A stretch of DNA of 64,000 nucleotides, taken from contig CM051000.1 in the NCBI GenBank assembly GCA_027704905.1, positions 19,343,254 through 19,407,253 on the forward strand. The letters are read 5' to 3'. Below, one piece after another: positions 13,765 to 48,319 of the stretch. A program made the position numbers and the translations under genes. Position 1 is the stretch's first letter, and each line of letters starts with the position of its first letter. The notes under the pieces are model-generated. The model was not told where the DNA came from. It worked only from the letters and a program-made list of their open reading frames with translations, and searched no databases. The stretch is from Muraenolepis orangiensis (lineage: Eukaryota > Chordata > Actinopteri > Gadiformes > Muraenolepididae).

Positions 13765-14312
13765 AGTATAAGACAGTATAAGTATATATAAAAGCATGCT
13801 CAGATACTCAACAAACTGCTCCCATGTAGAGCTATACACAGAGATATAACATACTTTCCTCTCCAGATGTAAATGAATAAATATGAATGAATACATGTAT
13901 GAATACTTGTAATAATCCATCTATGAATACATGTATTAATACATATAATAATACATTAAAACATATATTACTAGTTATATAGTAAGAAGTAATATATATA
14001 TATAACATACTTATCTCTCCAGTGATGATATCCTTGCAGACCAGCAATGTCTTCCACTGCAGTCAGAATATGATCAAACGCCTAATAGATAGATTGATAG
14101 AAATATCATAGGTAGATAGATGGACATCATAGGTAGATAGATAGACTGACAGAGAGATGGATAAATAGATAGTAAGATTGATTGATATATCGTAAGTCGA
14201 TAAATATATGATAGTTTTACCCTTTCATGAATTTCCTCGTTGATGGTGGGCTTCCTGTTGGTGGAGCGAGGAACCTTGAGCCACTTGACCAGAGGTTTAA
14301 TAGTTAACCCCT

Positions 14313-14396
<84 letters not shown>

Positions 14397-17300
14397 AATA
14401 GAGAGGGGATATAAATCTAGGCTCGACCGGTGGAAGGGAGAGGTGTGTGTGTGCTGGTGTGTGTGTGTGACTAGTTTGCAGGTATGTGTGTTCCCTGGAA
14501 GATGACGGTGGTGTGGACTACCTGGAACATGACGTGAGGACGGTGGCGTGTACTACCTGGAACATGACGTGAGGACAGTGGTGTGTACTACCTGGAACAT
14601 GACGTGAGGACAATGGTGTGTACTACCAGGAACATGATGGTGAGGACGGTGGTGTGCACTACCTGGAACATGACGTGAGGACGGTGGTGTGTACTACCTG
14701 GAACATGACCGTGAGGACAGTGGTGTGTACTACCTGGAACATGACGGTGAGGACAGTGGTGAGTACTACCTGGAACATGACGTGAGGACGGTGGTGTGTA
14801 CTACCTGGTATATGATGGTGAGGACGGTGGTGTGCACTACCTGGTATATGACGGCGAGGACGGTGGTGTGTACTACCTGGAACATGACGGTGAAGAACAC
14901 CACCACGATGGTGGTGGCCACGAAGTAATCCTTGGCCTTCACCTTCTCCCCGTCCAGCAGGACCACCAGAGCGAACGCTACCGCCCCCCGCAGACCCCCG
15001 TACGACATCACCACCTGGTCAATTTTATCCAACGGGACGAGCCGGAAACGGTTCAGAACCCAAGTCTGACCAATCACTCCTTGGGAACACAAGAAATACA
15101 GCTTATCATACTGTACAACTACTTATAACCCTACTAATACTACTACCACTAGTGCTACAATAACTACTGCTAAGAATTACAACTTGAAAAGACATTGTTA
15201 TAGTAAAAACACAAATAATACGACTACTACTTCTTCTAACAATAACACCTTGAGACACATGGTTACATTAGAAACACAAATAATACTAATACTAGTACTA
15301 CGACTACTACTACTAACACTTATACCTTGAAAACACATTGTTACAGTAAAAACACGTTTAATACTATAACTATAAATACTGCTAAAAGCGGGTCTGACCA
15401 ATTGCTCTGAAGAGCAGGATGAAGACAAGGGTGCAGGCCACCAGGCCTGTGTCCCAGGCCCACTTGGTCTTATCCACCACTGAAATGCCGAGGAAGATGA
15501 AGATGATGGTCTCAGCGATGCTGGCGAGGGTCTTCATAGTGTACTTCACTGTGGTCCGAGACTTCTGGGAAATATTGGCCTCCACGTACTTATTAGCCCC
15601 GATCCCACAAAACGTCATCCTGCCAAGAGATTTTAGGGAGATTTAAGCATGTGACAAGCATGTATTTACTCTACAGCCTTTAGGTGGTCAACGGTAGAGA
15701 TAAGCATGTAGTTTCTCTAAAAGCTTTTAGGTGGTTCACGGTAGGGACTAGCATGTAGTACTTCTAACAGCCTTTAGGTGGTAAGATACAGTGACCTGAT
15801 AGAGTGACCGGTCACCATTCTACGTCAACAGGAACAATGGGATTTCATTCTTGTAATACAAAGCCAATAAATGTTTTTTTCATTCGGTTAGGATCTCAGT
15901 GTTTATTTAATCTCTGTGTTATGTATTTTTAGAGGTACCGTTTAAATGTTTTATTTAATTCATACATTATTATGGATTGTCACTTGAAAAAACGCTACTT
16001 CCATATTTTTTATAATCTATGCTCCAGACCAAGCCCAGCCATAGCAACAGTGTACCCTGGCAACAGCCAGGTTGTGAAGGAAGTGATGTCACCCGCCTTT
16101 CATTCACCAGGGAGACCTGGCAAAAAAGGTCACAACCTTTATCTGGTCCTGATAAACACGTTAGCGCACCAGTAATCACATCCACGTGCATGCGTGTGTG
16201 GATGTGTGTGTGCGCATGTGTGTATGTGTGTGTAATTGTGTGTGTGTGTGTATGCATGGAACACAGCCGTGCTAGAAATAAGCCAGCAGGTCCCAAAGAG
16301 AGGGTTCATGAAGTGAATTAAACATCTCATTACATAAACTAAATGGTTGTGTTTTAAAGGGTTTAATATTGTACTGTAGGACTGTATAATATGACTATAT
16401 GACTACTGTAGCACAATAGGACTGTAGGACTACTGTAGGACCGTATTGTAGGACTATATAAATACTGCAGAACAACTGAAGGACTATTGGAGCATTAGAG
16501 GGACTGTATTACTGCAGTGTAGGACTATATGATCTACAGTAGGATTATAGGACTGTACTGTAGGACTATATGACTGTGGCTCTGTACTTTAGAACTGTAA
16601 GCCTGTACTATAGGACTATAGGACTAGGACTACTACTACTACTATATGCTGTATATACATTTATATATATTTATATTTTGATACAACTGCATACCCCTGC
16701 TCACTACCTGTTTATACTATGGTATATACCATATTTAGTACACTGTTTTTACACATTTTACATATTATTCAACAACTGTACATTGTATATTACCATGCAC
16801 TTTACTGCAACATTTGCACTCTGGTTCGATGCCAAATTCCTGTTCGATGTACTGTACTTGTGCTGTGCAATGACAATCAATTTGAATCTAATCTAATCTA
16901 ATATGACTGTAGTCTTGGACTATAGAACTTTACTGTAGGATCATAGGACTGTACGGTAGGACTGTAAGACTGTAGAGCTGAACTGTAGGACTATAGGACT
17001 GTACTGTAGGACTATATAGCAGTGTACTTTAGAATTGATTCTGATTATACTGTAGGACTACATGACTATGGGACTGGACATAGAACAGTAGAACCTACGA
17101 CAGTATGGCAGACAGGGAGCACAGCTCGGCAGTCAGGTAGGCCAGGTAGACCATCAGGAAGACGAAGAGAGGCTCGATGATGCGGACCTTCTTGGTGAAC
17201 CTGGTGGTGAAGCCCAGCAGCACGGCGAACACCAGACCTACCACAGTCCCGCCTAGACTCACTACCAGGAAGGAGACTGTAGGAGACACACACACACACA

Positions 17301-17798
17301 CAGTAGACACTACTATAATACACCAGGCCTACTGCAGTACCTGGGGTAGGGTAGTGGTAGAGTAAGGGTTTAGGGTAGGATCAAGGGTAGGTTAACACTT
17401 TAGAACACACTTAGAACACATATATAAATATCATATGTATGTTCACCATCACAATATATATACATCATATATATATATATATATATATATAATTTGTTAA
17501 CCCTTAGAATGTAAATACATCAAATATATCATGTTATCTACCATGAGAATGTATATACAGCATATATATATGTATATAATATGTTAACCATCACATGTAT
17601 AAACATCATATATACTGTAAATATCCAATATTAGCCATCACAATGTATATACATCACATATACTGTATATAGCATATATTAGCCATCACAATGTAATGTA
17701 TCACCAGACACTCACCCAAACCTTTCAGACATTCTGCTGTCCCCACGTTAGCTGGACCCACCTCCACGAAGGACATGTACACCTTGTAGAGTACCTGT

Positions 17799-17850
<52 letters not shown>

Positions 17851-20075
17851 TTAATATTAAAAAATAGCTTGTGGTGCCCTAGTGCCGCTGGTAAGCTGAA
17901 ACAAACACTGTGTAGCAGATGACGCTGCCATTAACATGGCTCCTTGCGGGCTCCTCCCAAGGACACACAGGTTAATGAGGAATCCGGTTCATTGCAATAG
18001 TTTGAATAATTGTGAACAAAGCAGATGGTACATGCTAGAGCTCTCTTCTCGAGTGTGTGTGGTGGTGGTGTTTTAACCTGTGGGCCTTTGGACCCACAGG
18101 TGTGCAGCCTCACCCAAAATATAAAACTCAAGCTAACAAAAGCTAAAATGATACCAACGTTTTTGGAGACCTGTTAACTTTCAGTTGGGTGGGCCAACTT
18201 TGACGACTCCCAGATGTTCATGTTTGGAGTGGTTGATTTTAGTGTATTTGGCCCTTTCACTAAATAATAACATAAAAAAAGGTTTAATAATGAACTCATA
18301 CAATATTTTCACTATAAAAGTAATTGTACACAGCAGTGACTTTATTGTTATTGGTTTGGTGCTGAATTCTCAAAAGACGGAGGAGACAGTTCCCGAAATT
18401 AATGCAGAACAGATTAGCGATAGTGTGGCTCGCTTTGCAACCACACTATTTACATATTAGGAGGGTAGGTGTGTGAGAAACCACAGTGACAGCATCGTGC
18501 GTGTGTGTGTGTGTGCATTACCACAGTGACAGCATCATTTAGCAGTGACTCCCCGAAGACGATGATGAAGAGCGTGTCGTTGACGTGGACCTCCTCGAAC
18601 ACGGCCAGGACGGCCACCGGGTCCACGGCTGAGATCAACGCTCCGAATAGCAGGAAGTCCATCAGCCCCGCCTCCACCTTATCGTCTTAAGTATACACAT
18701 ACATGTATATATATATATATATATACATGTATATATATATATATATATCAAATATATATATTATTTATATATATATTATATATATCGTCTACAGTCACAC
18801 AGTATACATCATTCATCATATACAGTACATACACACACAATATATGATATACACATACACACATACATATATATATATACACAGTATATTATTAGATATA
18901 ATATTATGTGCACATCAATATATATTAGATATCATATACACATATACAGTATATATATTAGATATAACATTACACACATTCATATATATATATGTTATCA
19001 TGTAATATACACATTAGGGTTAGGGTTAGTGTTCGGGCCAGGGCCAGGGTGACTGACCTATGACCCCCAGCAGCTTGACCCCGTACAGGGAGAAGGCAGT
19101 GCAGAAGGCGTTCCACAGGGTGCCCACCACGGCGTACAGCGTGATGGCCCCCAGGTTGTCAAAGAAGAGGCGCGAGGGCATGAAGTAGCCTGCGTCCCCC
19201 ACGATGGTGGGCAGCAGGAAGAGGAAGAAGAGGGCGGGCTCCAGCTGGTACAGCTGCTTCTTATTGGCCAGCAGGACGACTCCGCCCAGCACCAGACCCA
19301 ATAGGATGAGCATGCAGCTCTCCGGGACCACCGTGGTGAAGCGCTGGGACAGGTGGAACACTGGAGACAGACAGAGAGACAGGTAGACAGACAGACAGAC
19401 AGGTAGACAGACAGACACAGATCGGTAGACAGGTAGACAGACAGACAGGTAAGACAGACAGACAGATAGGTAGACAGACAGACGGACAGATTGGTAGATA
19501 GGTAGACAGACAGGTAATCAGACAGGTAGACAGACAGGTAAACGGACAAGTAGATAGACAGGTAGACAGACAGATATTCAGACAGACGGGTAAATAGGTG
19601 GACAGACAGACAGAGGTAGATGGGTAGGAAGAGAGAGAACAGGTAGACAGGCCGCTAAGTGAACCGATGTAGTATGTAGGGTATGTATAATAGTGTAGAT
19701 CTTTATATGTTTAATAGTGTATCTTATATCTCACGACTCACAGATCTTGGCGAAGCTGGCGAGCAGCAGCCACACGGTGATGATGTAGGGGGTCTGGACA
19801 TAGCTCCATTCCCACTGCACGATCCTGAATCCACCGGCGTGGCTCCCCTCCTCCTCTTCCTCCTGTACCCCCTGCTGCTGCACATCCTGCTGCACCTGCT
19901 CCCCAGCGGACCTCGGCGAAGACAGGCCCGGTTGCCCGTGGTCCCCCGCCGCCCCCAGACCCGCGAGTCCAGCCTGATGAGACTCCGTCACGGACAGCTC
20001 CGTCACGGTGGCGGTGACCGGGAGCACGAGCAGCAGCATCAGGCTGAGAACCAGCATCTTGTCGCTGTAAGACAT
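10055..20075 (-). CDS. slc9a5: Sodium/hydrogen exchanger 5 (NHE5), 16 coding exons
   Basis: Electroneutral Na+/H+ antiporter of plasma and endosomal membranes. Coding exons, in transcript order: 20075-19742, 19360-19058, 18685-18522, 17794-17716, 17276-17099, 15619-15399, 15079-14877, 14310-14221, 14081-14011, 13645-13519, 13272-13184, 12830-12704, 11482-11336, 10985-10913, 10818-10687, 10602-10055. Every junction is GT/AG and phases agree, giving about 961 aa (human NHE5 is near 896). Exon 1 has a signal-like hydrophobic start. Exons 2-7 carry the transporter core, including ISAVDPVAVLAVFEEVHVN and GESLLNDAVTVV with the conserved Asp/Glu residues. Exons 8-16 form the cytoplasmic tail: WEQFDKKYL, SGVCLDLQVID, an acidic VESEEE block and a C-terminal QPLM motif. 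The tail motifs favour NHE5 over NHE3. I chose the ATG at 20075; an in-frame ATG at 20057 is the alternative. Introns hold mostly tandem repeats. Confidence 0.93.
11020..11335. repeat. CTAACCCCACTAAC minisatellite in slc9a5 intron 13
   Basis: Degenerate units of ACACTAACCCCACTAACCTA, running up to the exon 13 donor. Confidence 0.9.
11486..12515. repeat. (TAGG)n array of about 1 kb
   Basis: About 255 tetranucleotides with a few single-base slips (near 11733, 11826, 12008, 12171, 12218, 12333). On the transcribed strand it is (CCTA)n and ends one dinucleotide before the slc9a5 exon 13 acceptor. The long PTYL-repeat ORFs across it are artefacts. Confidence 0.98.
13698..13745. repeat. (AC)n microsatellite in slc9a5 intron 9
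   Basis: About 23 AC units followed by (AT)n. Confidence 0.97.
13797..13868 (-). repeat. Decayed copy of the slc9a5 exon 9 end and exon 10 start
   Basis: On the minus strand 13868-13849 resembles the exon 9 end and its GTATGTTATA donor; 13826-13797 reads TGGGAGCAGTTTGTTGAG then TATCTGAGC, like exon 10 (WEQF..YLS). It lies in intron 9 between the two genuine exons. Confidence 0.65.
14312..14394. repeat. (GA)n microsatellite abutting the slc9a5 exon 8 acceptor
   Basis: On the transcribed strand it is (TC)n directly followed by CCCAG and exon 8, so it is the polypyrimidine tract. Confidence 0.95.
14491..14890 (-). repeat. Minisatellite carrying copies of the slc9a5 exon 7 donor
   Basis: About 11 units of 35-36 bp. 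On the minus strand each reads ATGTTCCAG-GTAGTACACACC, which is the 3' end of exon 7 plus its splice donor. The genuine junction (14877/14876) is the first unit in transcript order. Confidence 0.92.
16370..17075. repeat. TGTAGGACTATATGACTG minisatellite
   Basis: Irregular units of GTAGGACTATAGGACTGTACT in slc9a5 intron 5, split by a LINE tail at 16640-16900. Confidence 0.85.
16640..16900 (+). mobile_element. LINE 3' end in slc9a5 intron 5
   Basis: Ends with TTGTGCTGTGCAATGACAAT and a (TCTAA)n tail, a characteristic teleost LINE terminus; upstream it has the TTGCACTCTGGTTCG block of the same 3' UTR. No coding part. Confidence 0.65.
17460..17700. repeat. (AT)n tract and ACCATCACAATGTATATACATC repeats
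   Basis: AT-rich minisatellite in slc9a5 intron 4; ends near the exon 4 donor. Confidence 0.8.
17799..17848. repeat. (AC)n abutting the slc9a5 exon 4 acceptor
   Basis: On the transcribed strand (TG)n-CACAG precedes exon 4 immediately. Confidence 0.95.
18700..19018. repeat. AT-rich simple repeats in slc9a5 intron 2
   Basis: (AT)n and ATACACATAC-type repeats that end in two TTAGGG units near 19015. Confidence 0.9.
19365..19620. repeat. (CAGA)n/(GGTA)n tetranucleotide array in slc9a5 intron 1
   Basis: ACAGACAGGTAG units starting right at the exon 2 acceptor. Confidence 0.95.
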
Positions 20076-20135
20076 CCACGCCGGCTTCGGGGCTCTAACA
20101 CATCCACACCGGCTTCGGGGCTCTAACACATCCAC
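20073..20135 (-). repeat. 28-bp tandem triplication spanning the slc9a5 start codon
   Basis: Two full upstream copies and the genuine start are spaced exactly 28 bp apart, placing ATG at 20131, 20103 and 20075 (minus strand). The two upstream copies read ATG TGT TAG, a two-codon upstream ORF; only the last copy opens into the protein. Confidence 0.8.
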
Positions 20136-20145
20136 ACCGGTCGCC

Positions 20146-20151
20146 TTTATA
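20146..20151 (-). promoter_or_regulatory. TATA box of slc9a5
   Basis: On the minus strand this reads TATAAAG, 71 nt upstream of the start codon. With the usual 25-30 nt spacing, transcription would start near 20120, leaving a 5' UTR of roughly 45 nt made mostly of 28-bp repeats. Confidence 0.5.
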
Positions 20152-20564
20152 AGAGGAGATACGGAGCTCCGCTCGCACCGAAGATATCAACACCCCGGCA
20201 CACTGCTGGAGGAGGAGGATACAGGATACCTCCCCGGTGGAGGAGAGAGGAGGGGGAGGGGGAGGGGTCTTCACATGTGACTCCTGTCCCGTGAGGCTGG
20301 AGCTGAGGGGCAGGGGCGTAGGGATGGGGGGGCCGAGTGCTTTTTTTCGGGGAGGGGGGGACGGGACGGTCTCCAAATAAGAAAAAAAAATAGCCCATTA
20401 TGGTTGCTTCTCTTCCAAATCATTGTGGCTTAGTCCAATTAGTCCAAAATTAGTCCATCCCATGTTCGGGGTGCGATCCACCACCAGGAGATTTAGATCA
20501 GAATGAAAAACACTTACGAGTTTCACACATTTGCATGACTCGGCCCTTTAACTCTTAGATGGGG

Positions 20565-20667
20565 GTGTTTTATCCCAGATCTATGATGATGGATAGATAC
20601 GACTACCAGTTGGTACAGTCCACTTGGTAGACTGATCTATCCATCATATATCTGGACGGATAAAAAC
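20565..20667. repeat. Long imperfect palindrome upstream of slc9a5
   Basis: Arms of about 47 nt: the left contains CAGATCTATGATGATGG and ACTACCAGTTGG, the right is its near complement. Loop of about 8 nt. Confidence 0.75.
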
Positions 20668-20677
20668 GGCCACTACG

Positions 20678-20685
20678 TGACGTCA
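20678..20685. promoter_or_regulatory. Palindromic CRE (TGACGTCA) upstream of slc9a5
   Basis: Perfect palindrome about 600 bp upstream of the slc9a5 start codon, directly beyond a long imperfect hairpin (20565-20667). Function is inferred only. Confidence 0.35.
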
Positions 20686-20758
20686 CAAAGTAACAGACAA
20701 TTCTAGCCAAACAACAAGTAATGGCTAATCACACCCACACCTGGTGGTATAATATGAC

Positions 20759-21604
20759 CAGTGTGCGAACTATACCACGGTCTCCGGGGGGGGGGGGGGA
20801 ATGCTGATCCGTGCATTAATAGCAACAGCACAGACATAGGCCTATTATAAAGAGAAAATCTGTTGCACACGGGGTGGTGCCACAGGTCTACATTTACATG
20901 AAACGTCCCGATGGATCATGTTCATGTCAACAGATTTCCCGAGCATGTATGGGCTACGCAAACTTCAATCAACTTGATAATAAATAATCCACGGACCACC
21001 AATGTAACGTTTGACTGTTTAATTAAATCAACTTAAAATGACTCAAAAACAGGCTACATTGTTTCACATGGGCTATAGCCTATTATGGCTGTAGCCTACA
21101 CAGAGCCGAACACACGCGATAAGAGCAGCCAGCGGCACCAACCATGAACAATATTAATATTAATAATACAGCTATAGCACAACACAACCCTCTCACTGCC
21201 TGGACAGACGCGACGCCACACACACAACCGGCCGTCTTTTTAAAGAAATTGCCCAAGGTAAGTTGTTTTTTTCTTTTCGACATGTCAGCAGCAGCAACAA
21301 TGCCTGGTAAACATGCAGTGCTAACTAAACGAGCTTGTGAGTGAGTGGGCAGTGGGTGGAGCTGCGGGCAGCGTGCAAGCAGGCGACACTTTTTTCATGA
21401 ATCATAAACTCTAAATATAATTTTATTTAACTTATTTTACACCTTTGAAAAAAAAAAAAAAACATGCCCAAAATGGAATTTATTTGGTCATCATATCAGT
21501 ATTTTAGAGAGCTCCCCCCAAATTTCACAAACCATGTTCCCAGGGGAGCTCATGTCACCACTAGGGAGCTATAGCTCCCCTGCTCCCCTCCAGTTCGCAC
21601 CCTG
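20759..21604 (-). mobile_element. hAT element, copy A, between fhod1 and slc9a5
   Basis: Terminal repeats are CAGTGTGCGAACT and, inverted, CAGGGTGCGAACT. The target duplication AATATGAC is perfect (20751-20758, 21605-21612). On the minus strand 21283 opens MSKRKKQLTLGNFFKK, like the N-terminus of KIAA1586/ZNF862-type hAT transposases, but the frame degenerates. A related copy in opposite orientation lies at 39725. Confidence 0.92.
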
Positions 21605-21612
21605 AATATGAC

Positions 21613-22560
21613 CCCTTGTGCTGATAAGTCTAATTTCTGCGTGACCATGTCACACATCAGAAGTTCTTCGCTGTCCAAGATACTAACTCAAGGCCAGATT
21701 TTGATTGACAAGTTTGAGTCCTATCAACTGCCAGATGTGGAAGGACTGGCCACGCCCCTCTCCCCCTCCTGACATGACAGTTGAACATTATTTGGATTCA
21801 TTTGACATCAAGCCAAAACATGACCAATCCTCCAAAGCTCATTCAACCAACAGACAAGAAGACACAGAATGAAACATATTTTATTTGAAACATAGTTTTG
21901 TACAGGATGGATGAGTTATTTATGGTGTATTACTAGTTTGTAGTTTGTAGTTGTGTCCAGTGTGAATGAGGGTATTTATAGTTTATTAATAGTGAAGTTG
22001 TGAACAACGTGAATATGTGTATTTCTAGTTTATTAATAGTGGAGTTATGTACATGGTGGGGGTGTTTATTTATTAATAGTGTCAAACTCAAATTCAAGAC
22101 ACAGGACTTAATTTTAGGTTTAATTTGATTTAATTTGAATTGACACAGGAAGTAATTGTAGTATATAGCATACCTAGCATACTAGATACTATACTATGCA
22201 GTATATATATACTAGAATATTTTGTATAGTATACTATAGTATATATAATGTAGTATAGTATATTAGTATATAGTATACAAATCGAACCCCCCCCCCCTTG
22301 GCGGACCATGGGGTGGTCTCCTTCAGGTCCTCATGGCTCTCCTGGTTTCCTCTGTTGTCCGGCCTTCTGTGTACATGCGTGCAAGTGTGTGTGTGTGTGT
22401 GTGTGTGTAAAGTGTTGTGTAGTAGAGTGTGTAGTATAATGTTGTGTTATTGTACTATAGTGTAGTGTAGTAGTGTGTGTGTAGTGCAGTATTGTGTAGT
22501 AGTGTGTGTAGTATAGCTGTGTGTATCAGAGTGTGTGTCCTCTACTGTGTAGTATATTGT
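21613..22560. other. fhod1 3' flank, no gene
   Basis: Includes AGTTTATTAATAGTG duplications (21960-22080), TAGTATACTA-type AT repeats (22150-22275), a C10 run and TGTAGTGTAG repeats. Inverse-strand TTTATT motifs near 22068 could serve as the fhod1 poly(A) signal; uncertain. Confidence 0.4.
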
Positions 22561-22565
22561 GTGTG

Positions 22566-46373
<23,808 letters not shown>

Positions 46374-46524
46374 CCGAGAGGTCTACCTGTACCTGCGCTA
46401 GGTGGGACTTGTGACAGCGCGCGTGGTTTTGGGAGTTCCCCCGTGGGTTTGACGCCCGTGTGTTGTCCCGGGGAAAAACTTGACTTTCTGGAGGAGGAAG
46501 CAGCGAAGAGGCACTGCCCGGCTC

Positions 46525-46532
46525 TGACGTCA
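46525..46532. promoter_or_regulatory. Palindromic CRE (TGACGTCA) upstream of fhod1
   Basis: Perfect 8-bp cAMP-response element about 150 bp upstream of the fhod1 start codon in a GC-rich stretch (46.38-46.56 kb) that looks like a TATA-less promoter. CREB/ATF binding is known for this palindrome; use here is inferred from position. Confidence 0.5.
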
Positions 46533-46764
46533 CGAGACGTCTATGGAAAACTGGTGAGAGATCCCAGTTGGATTACAAAGCTACCGGCTCTACTTCTATT
46601 CATTAAATAAAGACTACTATATCTATAAAGTGGCCTATATGTATACATATTCACCCCATGGCAGTCTATCGAATGCGCTATGAGGCATTAGAACTTCATT
46701 AGAACTTCAAGAAGTGAATTAGAATAAGTTAAACTCGCTGGTATATGGGCGGTTAGGGCCATAC

Positions 46765-47017
46765 AGCGACCTCTGGTGGTCTCAATTGAACATAGCGCCC
46801 TCTTGTGGTCTCGATGTAACATAGCGCCATCTTGTGGTCTCGATGTAACATAGCGCCCTCTTGTGGTCTCGATGTAACATAGCACCCTCTGGTGGTCTTG
46901 GTGTAACATAGCACCCTCTGGTGATCCTGAGGGTAACATAGCGCCCTCTAGTGGTCCTGGGGTAACATAGCGTCCCCCGGTGATCTTGATGTAACACGAT
47001 AGCGTCCTCTGGTGGTC
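46765..47017 (-). promoter_or_regulatory. Nine-unit tandem array of CTCF-like motifs
   Basis: Units start at 46765, 46794, 46823, 46852, 46881, 46910, 46940, 46969 and 47001, about 29 bp apart. On the minus strand each contains a variant of CCACNAGAGGGCGC, the known vertebrate CTCF core; unit 7 (CCACTAGAGGGCGC) is the best match. All share one orientation. The array lies about 0.4 kb upstream of the fhod1 start and 2.5 kb before the pdpr start. CTCF binding is inferred. Confidence 0.55.
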
Positions 47018-47019
47018 CC

Positions 47020-48150
47020 AGTAATTACGAGTGGCGTAATGATCTTAATTACCACTCTATGGAACACGTGGTACGTTGAGGCGTGACTCAGTTTGGATGC
47101 TACTACTACTGCTTATCCGTTTGTTTATCAGTCATCTGAATTCAGAAAACACTTCGCAATTCTTACTTTATTTATGCTTTGAGTGCAACATGCAATACAT
47201 TTTCCATATTTGACATTAAACATACTGAGCGTTTTCAGATTGGCATTAAAATACATATTTACGATGACAAAGCAGTTTAAAATGTAAACAATTTAAAAAA
47301 ACAGCGTCGGCCTGGAATCATATAAAACATGAAATATGGAATAGGCCTACAACTATAACCCAAAAAGATAACTATGAAGTAGTATACAAAGGTGAACAAC
47401 GAAAGACATACATACCAGGGATGTGCAAAATAAGCATAAATACTATGAAGAGGTACATGAAAAGGAAAATATATAAAATAGGCCTACAAAAAACATATAT
47501 CGATAAAGTTATATTGTTTAGTTTGTGCCCCTGTTGTTCTTTTCTCGCGCTTTGCAGTTTATGACGTGTCCACGAGACGAGGGCTTAGCTCCGTTCTGCA
47601 GTCTCTGTATTTAACCATAAGGGGGCAGCAGTGAGCAGAACAGTAACGACCTGGCTGGGCCTTAGTACAAGTAGTATTATAACTATTAGTACTACTACTA
47701 GCAGTGATAGTGGTAGTAGTAATAGTATTGCTGACTTCAGATCTACAGACTGCCTTGGCATTAGTACTAGTACTACTAGTAGTACTGCCCCTGCTGCCCC
47801 TTTTTTAGTAGGCCTATTTTATATTTGACCTTTTGTTATACCTCTACATAGTATTTTATATTTATAGTATTTATGTTTAATTTGTACATCCCTGGTACGT
47901 ATTTTCCTTTTTCCTTTTTACTTTGTAGTACTATGTATTACTTGGTACTAATAGTACAATGAATAAACTACAACTTAACTGCCTAGTACGTACTAGTACT
48001 AGTATTACTAGTATTGCTGTCTTCAGATCTTCTGACTGACTGGTCGTAAGTTAGTACTAGAAGCACTAGTAGTACTGGTAGTAGAAGGGTACTGGGCGTC
48101 TGCGGGCGTGGTGGTGAAGGACGGAGATAATTACCCTGTGGGCTAGAGAC
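47020..48150. other. Intergenic between fhod1 and pdpr, no gene seen
   Basis: AT-rich sequence then a TACTACTAGCAGTGATAG-type region. A block with GTATTGCTGACTTCAGATCT (47727) has a diverged second copy (48010). Confidence 0.5.
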
Positions 48151-48159
48151 AGCTGCTGT

Positions 48160-48310
48160 GCCTGTCTGTCTGTCTGTCTGTCTGTCTATCTTGTCTTTTT
48201 GTCTGTCTGTCTGCACGTCCGTCTGTCCGTCTGTCTGTCTGTCTGCCCGTCTGTCTATCTGTCTCTCTGTCTGTCTGTCTGTCTGCCTGCCTGTCTGTCT
48301 GTCTGTCTGG
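48160..48310. repeat. (TCTG)n array
   Basis: Imperfect CTGT tetranucleotides. Confidence 0.96.
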
Positions 48311-48319
48311 TGACCTGGG

